Below, one piece after another: positions 13,223 through 23,037 of a DNA stretch of 35,953 bases. Below the pieces are notes generated by a model that did no database searches, had not been told where the DNA came from, and saw only the letters and a program-made list of their open reading frames with translations. Both the position numbers and the translations under genes were made by a program. This stretch comes from an uncultured Parvibacter sp. (lineage in GTDB: Bacteria > Actinomycetota > Coriobacteriia > Coriobacteriales > Eggerthellaceae). The DNA is taken from contig CANSTH010000010.1 in NCBI GenBank assembly GCA_947649875.1, forward strand, positions 1-35,953, read 5' to 3'. How positions within the stretch are numbered: position 1 is the first letter of the stretch; each line of letters opens with the position of its first letter.

Positions 13223-15103
13223 ATGTGCGGTTTTGTGGGCTTCTATGACGCCGGCACCGATTTCGACCATGCGGCCGTCGTGAAGGCGATGGCGGACTCC
13301 ATTGCCCACCGCGGCCCCGATTCCGAGGGCTTCTTCAGCGACGAGAAGGTGTCGCTGGGCTTTCGCCGCCTGTCCATCATCGACCTCGAGGGGGCCAACC
13401 AGCCCCTCTACAACGAGGACGACCAGCTGGTGCTGTGCTTCAACGGCGAGATCTACAACTTCCAAGAACTGCGCCAGCAGCTCATCGACGCCGGCCATGT
13501 GTTCAAAACCCACGGCGACGGCGAGGTGATTCTGCACGGTTTCGAGCAATGGGGCGAGGCACTGCTGCCCAGGCTGCGCGGCATGTTCGCCTTCGTCATC
13601 TACGACCGCCGCACGGGGCGCCTGTTCATGGCCCGCGACAACTTCGGCATCAAGCCGCTGTACTACTGGGCGCAGGGCAACGTGCTCATCTTCGCCTCTG
13701 AAACCAAGGCGCTGCTGCACCACCCGCATTTCAAGAAGGAGCTGAACCGCAAGCGGCTGGCCCACTACCTCACCATCGAGTACCTGCCCGACGACGAGAC
13801 CATGTTCGAAGGGGTGCACAAGGTGCCCGCCGGCCACTGGTTTGCCTGGCAGGAGGGCATGTTCGAAGTGGTGAAATGGTGGGAGCCCAGCTTCGACCCG
13901 CAAGAGGGGCGCACCCGCCAGCAGGAGGCTGACCAGATTGCCGCCGCGCTGCAGGAGTCGGTGAACGCCCACGCCATCGCCGATGTGGAGGTGGGCTGCT
14001 TCCTTTCCGCCGGCGTGGACTCCAGCCTGGTGGCCAACGAGACCTCCCACATCATGAAGGCCAAGACTTTCTCCATCGGCTATGGCGAGCAGAAGTACTC
14101 CGAGTTGGAGGCGGCGGCCACCTTCGCCGATGCCATGGGGTTGGAGAATTACAGCCGCGGCATCGATGCGGCGGCGTTCTTCGAGTCGGTGCCGGCGGTG
14201 CAGTACCACATGGACGACCCGCTGCCGAACCCCTCTGCCGTGCCGCTGTACCACCTGGCCCATTTCGCGGCCGAGCAGGTGAAAGTGGTGCTTTCCGGCG
14301 AAGGGGCCGACGAGCTGTTCGGCGGCTACCCGCTGTACCAAGAGGGGCTGGACTATCACCCCTACATGAAGGTGCCGTCGTTTTTGCGCAAAGCGGCAGG
14401 GGCGGTGGCGCGGCTGTTGCCGGAGGGCACCCACGGCCGGCGCTTCCTCATTCGCGGAGCGCATCCGTTGGAGGAGCGCTATCGGCGGCTGGAGTACAAC
14501 TACACCTACCCCGAGGCGCTGGCACTGCTCAAGCCCGAGATTGCCGCCGAGGCGGAGGCTTGCGGCGGTCCGTGGGAGGCGGAAGCGCCCATCTTCGCCG
14601 AGGTGAAGGGGCACTACCCCGGCGAGGGCCAGATCGACGAGGTGACCGCCATGCAAACGGTGGACATCCTCACCTGGATGCAGCAAGACATTCTGCTGAA
14701 GGCGGACAAAATGTCCATGGCCGCCTCGCTGGAGCTGCGGGTGCCCTTCCTGGACAAGGAAGTGTTCGCTCTGTCCCGCACGCTGCCCACCCCCGACCGC
14801 GTGTCCAAAACCGAGACCAAATGCGCCCTGCGCTCGGCGGCGGCTGAAACGTTGCCCCCGGTCACCGCTAAGATGCCCAAGATCGGCTTCATCACGCCCT
14901 TGGCCCAGTGGATGCGCGAGGAGCCCTACACCACCATGGTGCGGGAGAAGATTACCGGTCCGGTTGCCGCTCAGTTCTTCGATACCGAGCAGCTGGGACG
15001 TCTGCTGGACCAGCACGTTTCCGGCGAGAAGTCCAACATGAAGAAGATCTGGTCCATCTACAGTTTCGTGGTGTGGTACGAACAATTTTTCATTGAGAGG
15101 TAA
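13223..15103 (+). CDS. AsnB-type glutamine-dependent asparagine synthetase / D-Asp cross-bridge amidotransferase
   Basis: A 626-residue class II amidotransferase. Met1 is followed by the nucleophile Cys2 (MCGFVGFYD). The glutaminase half (to about 200) keeps FRRLSIID, CFNGEIYNF and THGDGE. The synthetase half has the ATP-pyrophosphatase motif SAGVDSS (about 262-268), with Ala in place of the more usual Gly, and SGEGADELFGGY. AsnB makes L-Asn; related AsnH in lactic acid bacteria and enterococci amidates the D-Asp cross-bridge to D-Asn. Directly behind a D-Asp ligase and an aspartate racemase, the AsnH role is attractive but unproven. It starts 150 bases after the racemase with CGAGGTAAG as ribosome-binding site; tilS starts within 11 bases of its end. 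Confidence 0.88.
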   Translation: MCGFVGFYDAGTDFDHAAVVKAMADSIAHRGPDSEGFFSDEKVSLGFRRLSIIDLEGANQPLYNEDDQLVLCFNGEIYNFQELRQQLIDAGHVFKTHGDGEVILHGFEQWGEALLPRLRGMFAFVIYDRRTGRLFMARDNFGIKPLYYWAQGNVLIFASETKALLHHPHFKKELNRKRLAHYLTIEYLPDDETMFEGVHKVPAGHWFAWQEGMFEVVKWWEPSFDPQEGRTRQQEADQIAAALQESVNAHAIADVEVGCFLSAGVDSSLVANETSHIMKAKTFSIGYGEQKYSELEAAATFADAMGLENYSRGIDAAAFFESVPAVQYHMDDPLPNPSAVPLYHLAHFAAEQVKVVLSGEGADELFGGYPLYQEGLDYHPYMKVPSFLRKAAGAVARLLPEGTHGRRFLIRGAHPLEERYRRLEYNYTYPEALALLKPEIAAEAEACGGPWEAEAPIFAEVKGHYPGEGQIDEVTAMQTVDILTWMQQDILLKADKMSMAASLELRVPFLDKEVFALSRTLPTPDRVSKTETKCALRSAAAETLPPVTAKMPKIGFITPLAQWMREEPYTTMVREKITGPVAAQFFDTEQLGRLLDQHVSGEKSNMKKIWSIYSFVVWYEQFFIER

Positions 15104-15113
15104 GGGGGCTCTC

Positions 15114-16262
15114 GTGGGCGAATTAGGGGCGCCGCTGATCAGCCGGGTGGTCGATACGATGAACGATCGGCGGTTGGCGGGGGCGGATACGCCGGTTCTG
15201 CTGATGGTGTCCGGCGGCTCCGACTCGGCCGCGATGGCCTACATTGCCGCCGAGCTGTCCGATGCGGGGGCGCTGGGTCCGTGCGCGCTGCTGCACGTGC
15301 ACCATCACATGCGCGGTGCCGATGCGGACGCCGATGCGCAGTTCGCGGAAGCGCTGGCAGAGCTGCTGGGTCTGCCGTTTTTCCGCTGCGATATCAACGT
15401 GCCCCAGCTGGCAGAGGCGGAAGGCGGGAATTGGGAGGCGGTGGCGCGTCGCGAGCGCTACGATGCTGCCAACGAGGCACTGGCCAGTTTCTGCCGCCAT
15501 CTGGCCCTGCCCGTTTCCGAGGGGCGCATCTTCACGGCGCACACGGCCGACGATCGCATCGAGAACTTCTACATGCGCTCCATCGTGGGCACCGGCCCCG
15601 GCGGCTTTCGCTCGATGCGCTACCGCAACGGGCTGGTGGCGCGTCCGCTTCTGGACGTGTCTCGCCAGCAGCTGCGCGATTATCTGGAGGGACGCGCCCG
15701 CGAGGGGAAGCCGGTGGTGCGCGATGGGGAAGGGGCGCTGTGGCGGGAAGACGCCACCAACGCCCACACCGATCGCTTCCGTGCCTATGTGCGCCACAAG
15801 ATGGTGCCGGTGGCGCGGGAATGGAACCCGCAGCTCACCGAGGTGTTGGTGCGCACCATGAACCAGATTGCCGACGAGGACGACATGCTGGAGGCCATGG
15901 CCGCTCGCATCCGGGAGCGCTGCGTGAAAGCAGTGGGGGAGAGCGTCGCAACGGCGGACGTGCCTGCAGGAGTGGGCGTGCCGGTAGAAGAGAAGGCGTT
16001 TCTGCTGAAGCCCAGTTTCGGGGAAGAGCCGCGGCCGTTGCAGAAGCGCGTGCTCTATCAGCTGTTGCGCGAAATGTTGCCGCCCGAGGCCCGGGTGCAG
16101 TCGGCTTCCATCGACGCCATACTGGCTGCGTTCGACTTAGGCGGCGCCCCCATCAGCGGCTACGTTGACAATATCCAAGGGAACATAGCCATAAGCGCCA
16201 ACAAGAAAGGCGTCCTGCTGGAACCCATGGCCGCTTTCCGCGCCCGCCGCAAGCGGGCGTAA
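15114..16262 (+). CDS. tilS: tRNA(Ile)-lysidine synthase
   Basis: A 382-residue protein with the N-type PP-loop SGGSDS (residues 33-38) and the following HVHHHMRGADADAD, AHTADDRIENFYMR and RPLLDVSRQQLRDYL motifs typical of TilS. TilS converts C34 of tRNA-Ile(CAU) to lysidine so that it reads AUA; it is generally essential. GTG at 15114 is preferred over TTG at 15093 because AAGGGGG lies just before it and asnB ends at 15103. In many bacteria tilS, hpt and ftsH are neighbours, and hpt-ftsH do follow here, but after a 2-kb interruption carrying repeats, a minus-strand gene and maf. Confidence 0.93.
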   Translation: MGELGAPLISRVVDTMNDRRLAGADTPVLLMVSGGSDSAAMAYIAAELSDAGALGPCALLHVHHHMRGADADADAQFAEALAELLGLPFFRCDINVPQLAEAEGGNWEAVARRERYDAANEALASFCRHLALPVSEGRIFTAHTADDRIENFYMRSIVGTGPGGFRSMRYRNGLVARPLLDVSRQQLRDYLEGRAREGKPVVRDGEGALWREDATNAHTDRFRAYVRHKMVPVAREWNPQLTEVLVRTMNQIADEDDMLEAMAARIRERCVKAVGESVATADVPAGVGVPVEEKAFLLKPSFGEEPRPLQKRVLYQLLREMLPPEARVQSASIDAILAAFDLGGAPISGYVDNIQGNIAISANKKGVLLEPMAAFRARRKRA

Positions 16263-16284
16263 GCTCGCGATTGATTCTCTCCCG

Positions 16285-16421
16285 GAGGTGGGCCGGTTCG
16301 CCAGGCCTGCGCTCGACGCTGCGCTCTGTCGGAGCCAACTCGGCCGCTTCGCGTCCGAGTGGGTCTCCTCGTCGCTCCGCTTGGCCGGACCTCGCTCCGA
16401 CCTGCCGAATCGGCCCATCCA
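16285..16421. repeat. Palindromic repeat, family C, copy 1
   Basis: The outer arms (GGGCCGGTTCG... at 16290-16312 and the facing ...CGAATCGGCCC at 16391-16416) and an inner pair (GGAGCCAACTCGG with CCGAGTGGGTCTCC, 16331-16367) make about 137 bases of imperfect palindrome. The right arm (16373-16421) is nearly identical, in reverse orientation, to 35905-35953 at the window end. No believable gene lies here. Confidence 0.7.
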
Positions 16422-16441
16422 CGATGTTCTGCAGGTTGAAT

Positions 16442-16528
16442 TCGTAGGGCAGAGATTCTGTCTCCGCCTAAGCCGACAGCCGATATGAGGTTGCGATCTC
16501 AGGCCGAGATAGAATCTCGGCCCTACGA
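16442..16528. repeat. Inverted-repeat element, family B, copy 1
   Basis: An 87-base element bounded by TCGTAGGGC and GCCCTACGA. Each arm is itself a hairpin: left GGCAGAGA...TCTCCGCC (one mismatch), right GGCCGAGAT/ATCTCGGCC (perfect, loop AGA). The core contains CCGACAGCC. Other copies are at 22906-22990 (inverted) and 27350-27435. Confidence 0.8.
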
Positions 16529-16577
16529 AGAAGTCGAAGTCTGAGTCGGCCCATCCCACGATGTGTCTGCGGTCGCT

Positions 16578-17144
16578 TTAGGGCTCAACCAAGTCCGAAA
16601 GCTTTACCACGGCGTATTCGTAGCGGCTCTCGCTTCGGATACGCCGCAGTTCCCGCACCCCCCGCTCGATGAGGCCTTCTTCCGTTTCCTTCTCGGGCAG
16701 CCCCCTTGTCTCCGATATACGCTCAATGGCCTGGTCGGGGTCGAGGGTGTGATGGGCGGCGAAAAGCCCCGCCAGCTCGCCCGGCTTCACTCGTTTGTAC
16801 AGGGCCTTGCTTGCGATATTGCGCGTTATGGCCCAGTAGCGTAGCAGACAGCCCATCCAGTAGAGGGCTTCTCCGTCGAAGTGGGTCTGGCCGTAAGACG
16901 AGGGGCCGTACTCGCTTTCCAGCTGCGCGAATACGTCTTCAGGCGCAAGGCTCACTCCCCGAAGCAGCTGTTGGTCGAGCAGCGCGGCCACGCGGGAATT
17001 CATGAAGCGGCGTACGAATACGGCAGAGCTGCACTCGCAGATTTCGGCCGATTTCTGGAAGACCTCTCCTTGAAAGCGGCAGGCTGCGATAAGGGCATCG
17101 GTGGCAGTTTTATGTATTTTGGTGCGCCCTAGCGGATTTTGCAT
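16578..17144 (-). CDS. Unrecognised 188-residue protein, possibly antitoxin-like
   Basis: A minus-strand gene among plus-strand neighbours. The chosen start is ATG at 17144 (MQNPLGRTKIHKTATDALI); upstream in-frame codons look non-coding, although the nearest GAGGGG is about 18 bases away, so the start is uncertain. The product is soluble, with no signal or membrane segment. A middle block reads DGEALYWMGCLLRYWAITRN followed by SKALYKR and HTLDPDQAIERI. From memory, a similar block (YWxG...RYW...SK...HTLDP/E...AIE) occurs in small proteins of gut Firmicutes that sit beside toxin-like genes; I cannot confirm the family. No partner gene is adjacent, so if it is an antitoxin it is an orphan. Flanking repeats suggest the locus was inserted between tilS and maf. 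Confidence 0.6.
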   Translation of the reverse strand: MQNPLGRTKIHKTATDALIAACRFQGEVFQKSAEICECSSAVFVRRFMNSRVAALLDQQLLRGVSLAPEDVFAQLESEYGPSSYGQTHFDGEALYWMGCLLRYWAITRNIASKALYKRVKPGELAGLFAAHHTLDPDQAIERISETRGLPEKETEEGLIERGVRELRRIRSESRYEYAVVKLSDLVEP

Positions 17145-17271
17145 GTGTGTCTGCTCAACATTCCCCTCTATTTGAGCGAGCAGGCGGTGCGCTTGGCGCG
17201 GGCGGCGCTGGGGAAGGCGCATCCCGTGGTTTAATAGGAGCAAGCCATTTTTTCGAGCAAAGGATTTTTAC

Positions 17272-18021
17272 ATGAGCGAAGAAGTTGTGAACCCTGAAAA
17301 CTCCGAGGCTGCTGAAGGCGCTCCTGCGATGGGCGCGGAGGCTGCGACAAGCGAGCCCTCGGTCGAGCCGGACGGTGCGGCCGAGCCCGCGCCCCTTCCC
17401 CTAACCGTCATCCTGGCCAGCGGTAGTCCGCGGCGCCATCAGCTGCTGGAAGAGGCGGGAGTGAAGCACACGGTGCGGCTGCCCCAGGCGCCAGTGGACG
17501 AAACGCTGGAGCCCGATCAGCTGAAAGACCCGGCCGAGGCTTGCAAGAAGCTGGCGGAGCGCAAGGCCGGCGCGGTGGTGCAGGAGCTGCTGGCGGAAAA
17601 CCCGGTGGGGATGTTTGCCGTCATCGGCGCCGACACCATGGTGGTAAAAGACGGCCAGATATTCGGCAAGCCCGCCAACCTCTCCGATGGCAAGCACATG
17701 CTGCGGCAGCTCTCCGGCGCCACCCATAGTGTGATCACCGCGGTGTCGCTGTGGCTCATCTCCGCCCCCGACCCCGAGAAGCTGTCCATGGGCTTTCGCA
17801 CCTTCGCCGACGAGTCCTTCGTCACCTTCAAGCCTCTCACCGATGAGGAAATCGCAGATTACCTGCGCAAAGGCGAGTCCTTCGACAAAGCGGGCGCCTA
17901 CGCCATCCAGGGGGAAGGGGCCAAGCTGGTGGAGCGCTACGAGGGCGCCTACGACACCATCGTGGGGCTTCCCGCCAAAAAGCTGGTGGAGCAATTCCCC
18001 GATCTACTACAAGCGAAGTAA
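17272..18021 (+). CDS. maf: Maf-family nucleoside triphosphate pyrophosphatase
   Basis: A 249-residue protein. From about residue 43 it is a standard Maf domain: VILASGSPRRHQLLEEAG, VDET, KAGAVVQE, the catalytic-acid region AVIGADTMVV, FGKP, and FDKAGAYAIQG near the end. Maf proteins hydrolyse non-canonical or modified NTPs and dTTP/UTP to monophosphates and are linked to septum control in Bacillus. The first about 40 residues are an acidic, Ala/Glu/Pro-rich extension that is not part of the domain; ATG at 17272 is supported by AAAGGA 7 bases upstream, so the extension is probably translated. Confidence 0.9.
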   Translation: MSEEVVNPENSEAAEGAPAMGAEAATSEPSVEPDGAAEPAPLPLTVILASGSPRRHQLLEEAGVKHTVRLPQAPVDETLEPDQLKDPAEACKKLAERKAGAVVQELLAENPVGMFAVIGADTMVVKDGQIFGKPANLSDGKHMLRQLSGATHSVITAVSLWLISAPDPEKLSMGFRTFADESFVTFKPLTDEEIADYLRKGESFDKAGAYAIQGEGAKLVERYEGAYDTIVGLPAKKLVEQFPDLLQAK

Positions 18022-18272
18022 GCCCCGTATCTCTCGGTTTTTCATGAAGGCGCCGTTCGGTGGCGCGGTTTGGCGGGCAAAACCCCTAGAATGTTCTGGA
18101 TACACAACGCAGGGAGTAAGCGGGCCTTGCCGATGAGGCGCGTACCGGGCATTTTGTCTACGGATGAGTTACCAGTTTTTCCTTCGGAAATGCGCTCTGG
18201 GGGCTTTGCTTACAATTGGGCATGTGAGCCGGGCAAACTATGCGCCTGGCCGCCCCAGAGAAGGAAACGGGT
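18022..18272. other. maf-hpt spacer
   Basis: A 251-base spacer without a believable gene. A -10-like TACAAT is at 18211-18216 but has no good -35 partner. I see no terminator. Confidence 0.3.
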
Positions 18273-18824
18273 ATGAACCTAGAAGAAGACTTGGCCTACG
18301 AGCTGTTTTCCCAGCAAGAGATCGCGGATCGCGTTGCGGCCATGGGCGAGGCCATCACTCAAGATTACGCCGAGAAGGCCGCCGATGGCATTGTGCTCAT
18401 TTGCGTCCTGCGCGGCGCCGCCATCTTCATGGGCGATCTGGCCCGTCAGATCAAGCTACCGTTGGAGATGGACTACATGGCGGTGTCCTCTTATGGCAAT
18501 GGCACCAAAAGCTCGGGCGTGGTGCGCATCTTAAAAGACCTGTCCTCTAGCATCGAGGGGCGCCACGTCATCATCGCCGAGGACATCTTGGATTCTGGGC
18601 TTACGCTGAAGTTCCTCATCAAAAGCCTTTCCGCTCGGAAGCCCGCTTCTATTGAGGTGTGCACGCTTTTGCGGAAGGACACCCCCAATCAGGCGGATGT
18701 GAATTGCCGCTACATCGGGTTCGAATGTCCCAACGAGTTTATCGTGGGCTACGGGCTGGATTACGCCGAGCGGTATCGCAACCTTTCCTGCATAGGTGTG
18801 TTGAAACCGGAAATCTACAGCTAA
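18273..18824 (+). CDS. hpt: Hypoxanthine phosphoribosyltransferase
   Basis: A 183-residue purine salvage enzyme that joins hypoxanthine or guanine to PRPP. It shows LICVLRGAAIFMGDLAR, the YGNGTKSSG flexible-loop region and the PRPP-binding motif HVIIAEDILDSGLTL, followed by IGFECPNEFIVGYGLDYAE, the usual base-binding C-terminus. ATG at 18273 follows AAGGAAA; in-frame codons upstream from 18240 look non-coding. ftsH follows after 42 bases, the arrangement common in many bacteria (tilS-hpt-ftsH). Confidence 0.95.
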   Translation: MNLEEDLAYELFSQQEIADRVAAMGEAITQDYAEKAADGIVLICVLRGAAIFMGDLARQIKLPLEMDYMAVSSYGNGTKSSGVVRILKDLSSSIEGRHVIIAEDILDSGLTLKFLIKSLSARKPASIEVCTLLRKDTPNQADVNCRYIGFECPNEFIVGYGLDYAERYRNLSCIGVLKPEIYS

Positions 18825-18830
18825 GGGCTG

Positions 18831-18844
18831 TAACTGATCAGTTA
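18831..18844. promoter_or_regulatory. Perfect 14-bp palindrome upstream of ftsH
   Basis: TAACTGATCAGTTA is a perfect palindrome located 7 bases after the hpt stop and 22 bases before the ftsH start. It is AT-rich against the surroundings. It may be an operator or a weak mRNA hairpin; no T-run follows. Confidence 0.4.
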
Positions 18845-18866
18845 AGCAAGTAAGGGCAGATTAGCA

Positions 18867-21170
<2,304 letters not shown>

Positions 21171-21182
21171 CCTGTCCACTGA

Positions 21183-21208
21183 AAGCCCCTGGCAACAGGG
21201 GCTTTTTT
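21183..21208 (+). terminator. Rho-independent terminator after ftsH
   Basis: A 7-bp stem AGCCCCT/AGGGGCT (21184-21190 with 21197-21203) has a 6-base loop and ends in a run of six T (21203-21208). It is 13 bases after the ftsH stop. Confidence 0.92.
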
Positions 21209-21252
21209 GTGTCTCCGGCAACACCGCCGCCCGACAGCTCGCCGCGGTGGAG

Positions 21253-21359
21253 TCGGGCGGGCACACCCTCAGTCGCTCTAACAGTCCTGCTTTGGCGAAA
21301 GCGCCACTGGCGCTTTCGCGTCGTGCGGAACTCGCTTTGTGAGGGCATGCCCGCCCGCC
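21253..21359. repeat. Palindromic repeat, family D, copy 1
   Basis: Outer arms GGGCGGGC...CCCTCA (about 21254-21271) face TGAGGG...GCCCGCCC (21340-21357). An inner perfect 11-bp hairpin GCGAAAGCGCC/GGCGCTTTCGC (21295-21305 with 21309-21319) forms the tip. Bases 21272-21336 resemble 23431-23494 inside the biotin-ligase gene, with TCGTGCGGAACTCGCT shared almost exactly except in the leading bases. The rest of this spacer, to 21536, holds small hairpins (for example GCCCG/CGGGC near 21403-21418) but no gene. Confidence 0.65.
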
Positions 21360-21536
21360 TAGTTCGTTTTTGGCGGGCGGCTTATCCTGCTTGATATGTC
21401 TCGCCCGCACGTTCGGGCCTACGAATTCGAGCGGACGCTTATCCGCGGATGTTTTGTTGCTCCGCCTGCCGTTCGTTTGAGCTTCCGGGAAACTATCTGG
21501 TTTACCCTTGAGAGACCAACGATAGAAAGGCGCTTT

Positions 21537-22859
21537 ATGCTCTGGAAGTGTTCCTCTTTTGAGTTCGATACCCGTGTGCCCGTCATCATGGGCATTCTGA
21601 ACGTGACCCCTGACTCCTTCTCTGATGGGGGTGACTACCTGAAGCCTGCTGATGCCCTTTCCCATGCGTTCAAGATGTTGGAAGAGGGGGCGCGCATCAT
21701 CGATGTGGGAGGGGAATCTACCCGCCCTGGCGCCGCGCCGGTGGAGCCGGAGGAGGAATGGGCCCGCATCGCGCCGGTGGTGGAGGCGCTGGCCCGCGAA
21801 GGGGTGTGCGTTTCCGTGGACACTCGCCATGTGAAAGTGGCGGCGAAGGCGGTGGCAGCCGGTGCCTCTGTCGTGAACGACGTGTCCGGCTTTCGCGACC
21901 CGGCCATGCGGGCGTTGGCGGCGGCCGGCGATTTCGGCTGCGTGGTGATGCACATGCCCGGCACGCCCCAAACTATGGCGGGGGAGTGCCAGTACAACGA
22001 CGTGGTGAACGATGTGCGCGACTACCTGTGCGACGCTGCTGCCGCATTGGAGGCGGAAGGGGTGTCCCGTTCGCGCATCTGCATCGACCCCGGCCCCGGG
22101 TTTGGCAAAACCCCCAAGCAGACCATCGAGCTGGTGCGCAACTTCCACGAGTTTCGCCACTTGGGCTATCCGGTGATGGCGGCGCTTTCCCGCAAGAGCT
22201 TCATCGGCTACGCCTACGGCATCGACAACCCCCAAGACCGAGACGAGGCCTCGGCCGCCGAGGCGCTGATGGCGGCCGAGCTGGGAGCTTCCGTAATCCG
22301 CACCCATAACGTGGCCGCCACGACGGAGGCGCTTAAGAACCTGCGCCCTTACGTGGTGCTGGGGCTGGGGGCCAACGTGGCGTTGGTGGCCGATTCCGGC
22401 GAAGAGGACGAAGGGAAGATCGCCCAAATCAACCATGCCATTGGCCAGCTGTGCCAACTGCCCGACTCGCAGATCATCGACATCGCTCCGTTCTACGGCA
22501 GCGAGCCAGCCTACTACGAAGACCAAGACAACTTCGTGAACACGGTGGTGCTGCTGCGCACCGGGTTGCCGCCGAAGGAGCTGCTGCCCTGTCTGCACGC
22601 CATCGAGAACAGCCTGGGGCGCGTGCGCGAGATAGAGAACGGCCCTCGCACGTTGGACGTGGACATTGTGGACTACCAGATGTACGTGGTGGACACGCCG
22701 GAGCTGACGCTACCGCACCCCCGCGCCACTGAGCGCGACTTCGTGGTGAAGCCGTTGGAGGACATCCTGCCCGGCCATATCCTGGCAGACGAGACCCCCA
22801 TCAGCGCCGTGCCAGAAGACCAGCGCGTTGGCCGCGCCTGGCGCTTGGACGTGAGGTAG
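21537..22859 (+). CDS. FolP-FolK fusion: dihydropteroate synthase and HPPK
   Basis: A 440-residue bifunctional folate enzyme. Residues about 15-275 are dihydropteroate synthase (GILNVTPDSFSDGG, DVGGESTRPGA, MHMPGTPQTM, IDPGPGFGKT, ALSRKSFIG). Residues about 280-425 are HPPK (VVLGLGANV, PFYGSEPAYYEDQDNFVN, GPRTLDVDIVDY, LPHPRATERDFVVKPL). HPPK activates 6-hydroxymethyl-dihydropterin, and the synthase joins it to p-aminobenzoate, so two consecutive steps share one chain, with the later step N-terminal. ATG at 21537 follows AGAAAGG and matches the family start; the frame is open further upstream but not coding-like. The linker carries a short acidic insert (DSGEEDEGK) inside the HPPK part. Confidence 0.93.
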   Translation: MLWKCSSFEFDTRVPVIMGILNVTPDSFSDGGDYLKPADALSHAFKMLEEGARIIDVGGESTRPGAAPVEPEEEWARIAPVVEALAREGVCVSVDTRHVKVAAKAVAAGASVVNDVSGFRDPAMRALAAAGDFGCVVMHMPGTPQTMAGECQYNDVVNDVRDYLCDAAAALEAEGVSRSRICIDPGPGFGKTPKQTIELVRNFHEFRHLGYPVMAALSRKSFIGYAYGIDNPQDRDEASAAEALMAAELGASVIRTHNVAATTEALKNLRPYVVLGLGANVALVADSGEEDEGKIAQINHAIGQLCQLPDSQIIDIAPFYGSEPAYYEDQDNFVNTVVLLRTGLPPKELLPCLHAIENSLGRVREIENGPRTLDVDIVDYQMYVVDTPELTLPHPRATERDFVVKPLEDILPGHILADETPISAVPEDQRVGRAWRLDVR

Positions 22860-22905
22860 ACTGCCCCAATCCCTATCATGCTGAGTGGGTCTTACGGATG
22901 GCTTG

Positions 22906-22990
22906 TCGTAGGGCAGACATTCTATGTCTGCCTGGGCTGCAGATACGTCGGGGCTGTCGGTTAGGCGGAGATAGAATCTCTGCCCTACGA
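22906..22990. repeat. Inverted-repeat element, family B, copy 2 (inverted)
   Basis: An 85-base element with TCGTAGGGC and GCCCTACGA ends, in reverse orientation relative to copies 1 and 3. One arm reads GGCAGACAT/ATGTCTGCC where copies 1 and 3 have GGCCGAGAT/ATCTCGGCC on the equivalent arm: two base pairs have changed on both sides, keeping the hairpin perfect. Confidence 0.8.
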
Positions 22991-23037
22991 AAACCCGTTG
23001 TAACTCTTGATGCGGTGTCATAACGAAAGGGTGGAAG

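Noticed and set aside
16153-16422. Minus-strand 89-residue frame ending in RERINRELTPACGGRGKRPW-like text
   Set aside because: It covers the family-C palindrome and the tilS end. Arg/Gly-rich text with no ribosome-binding site; a typical over-annotation of a repeat.
18211-18216. TACAAT as an hpt promoter -10 box
   Set aside because: No acceptable -35 at 16-18 bases; not strong enough to list as a promoter.
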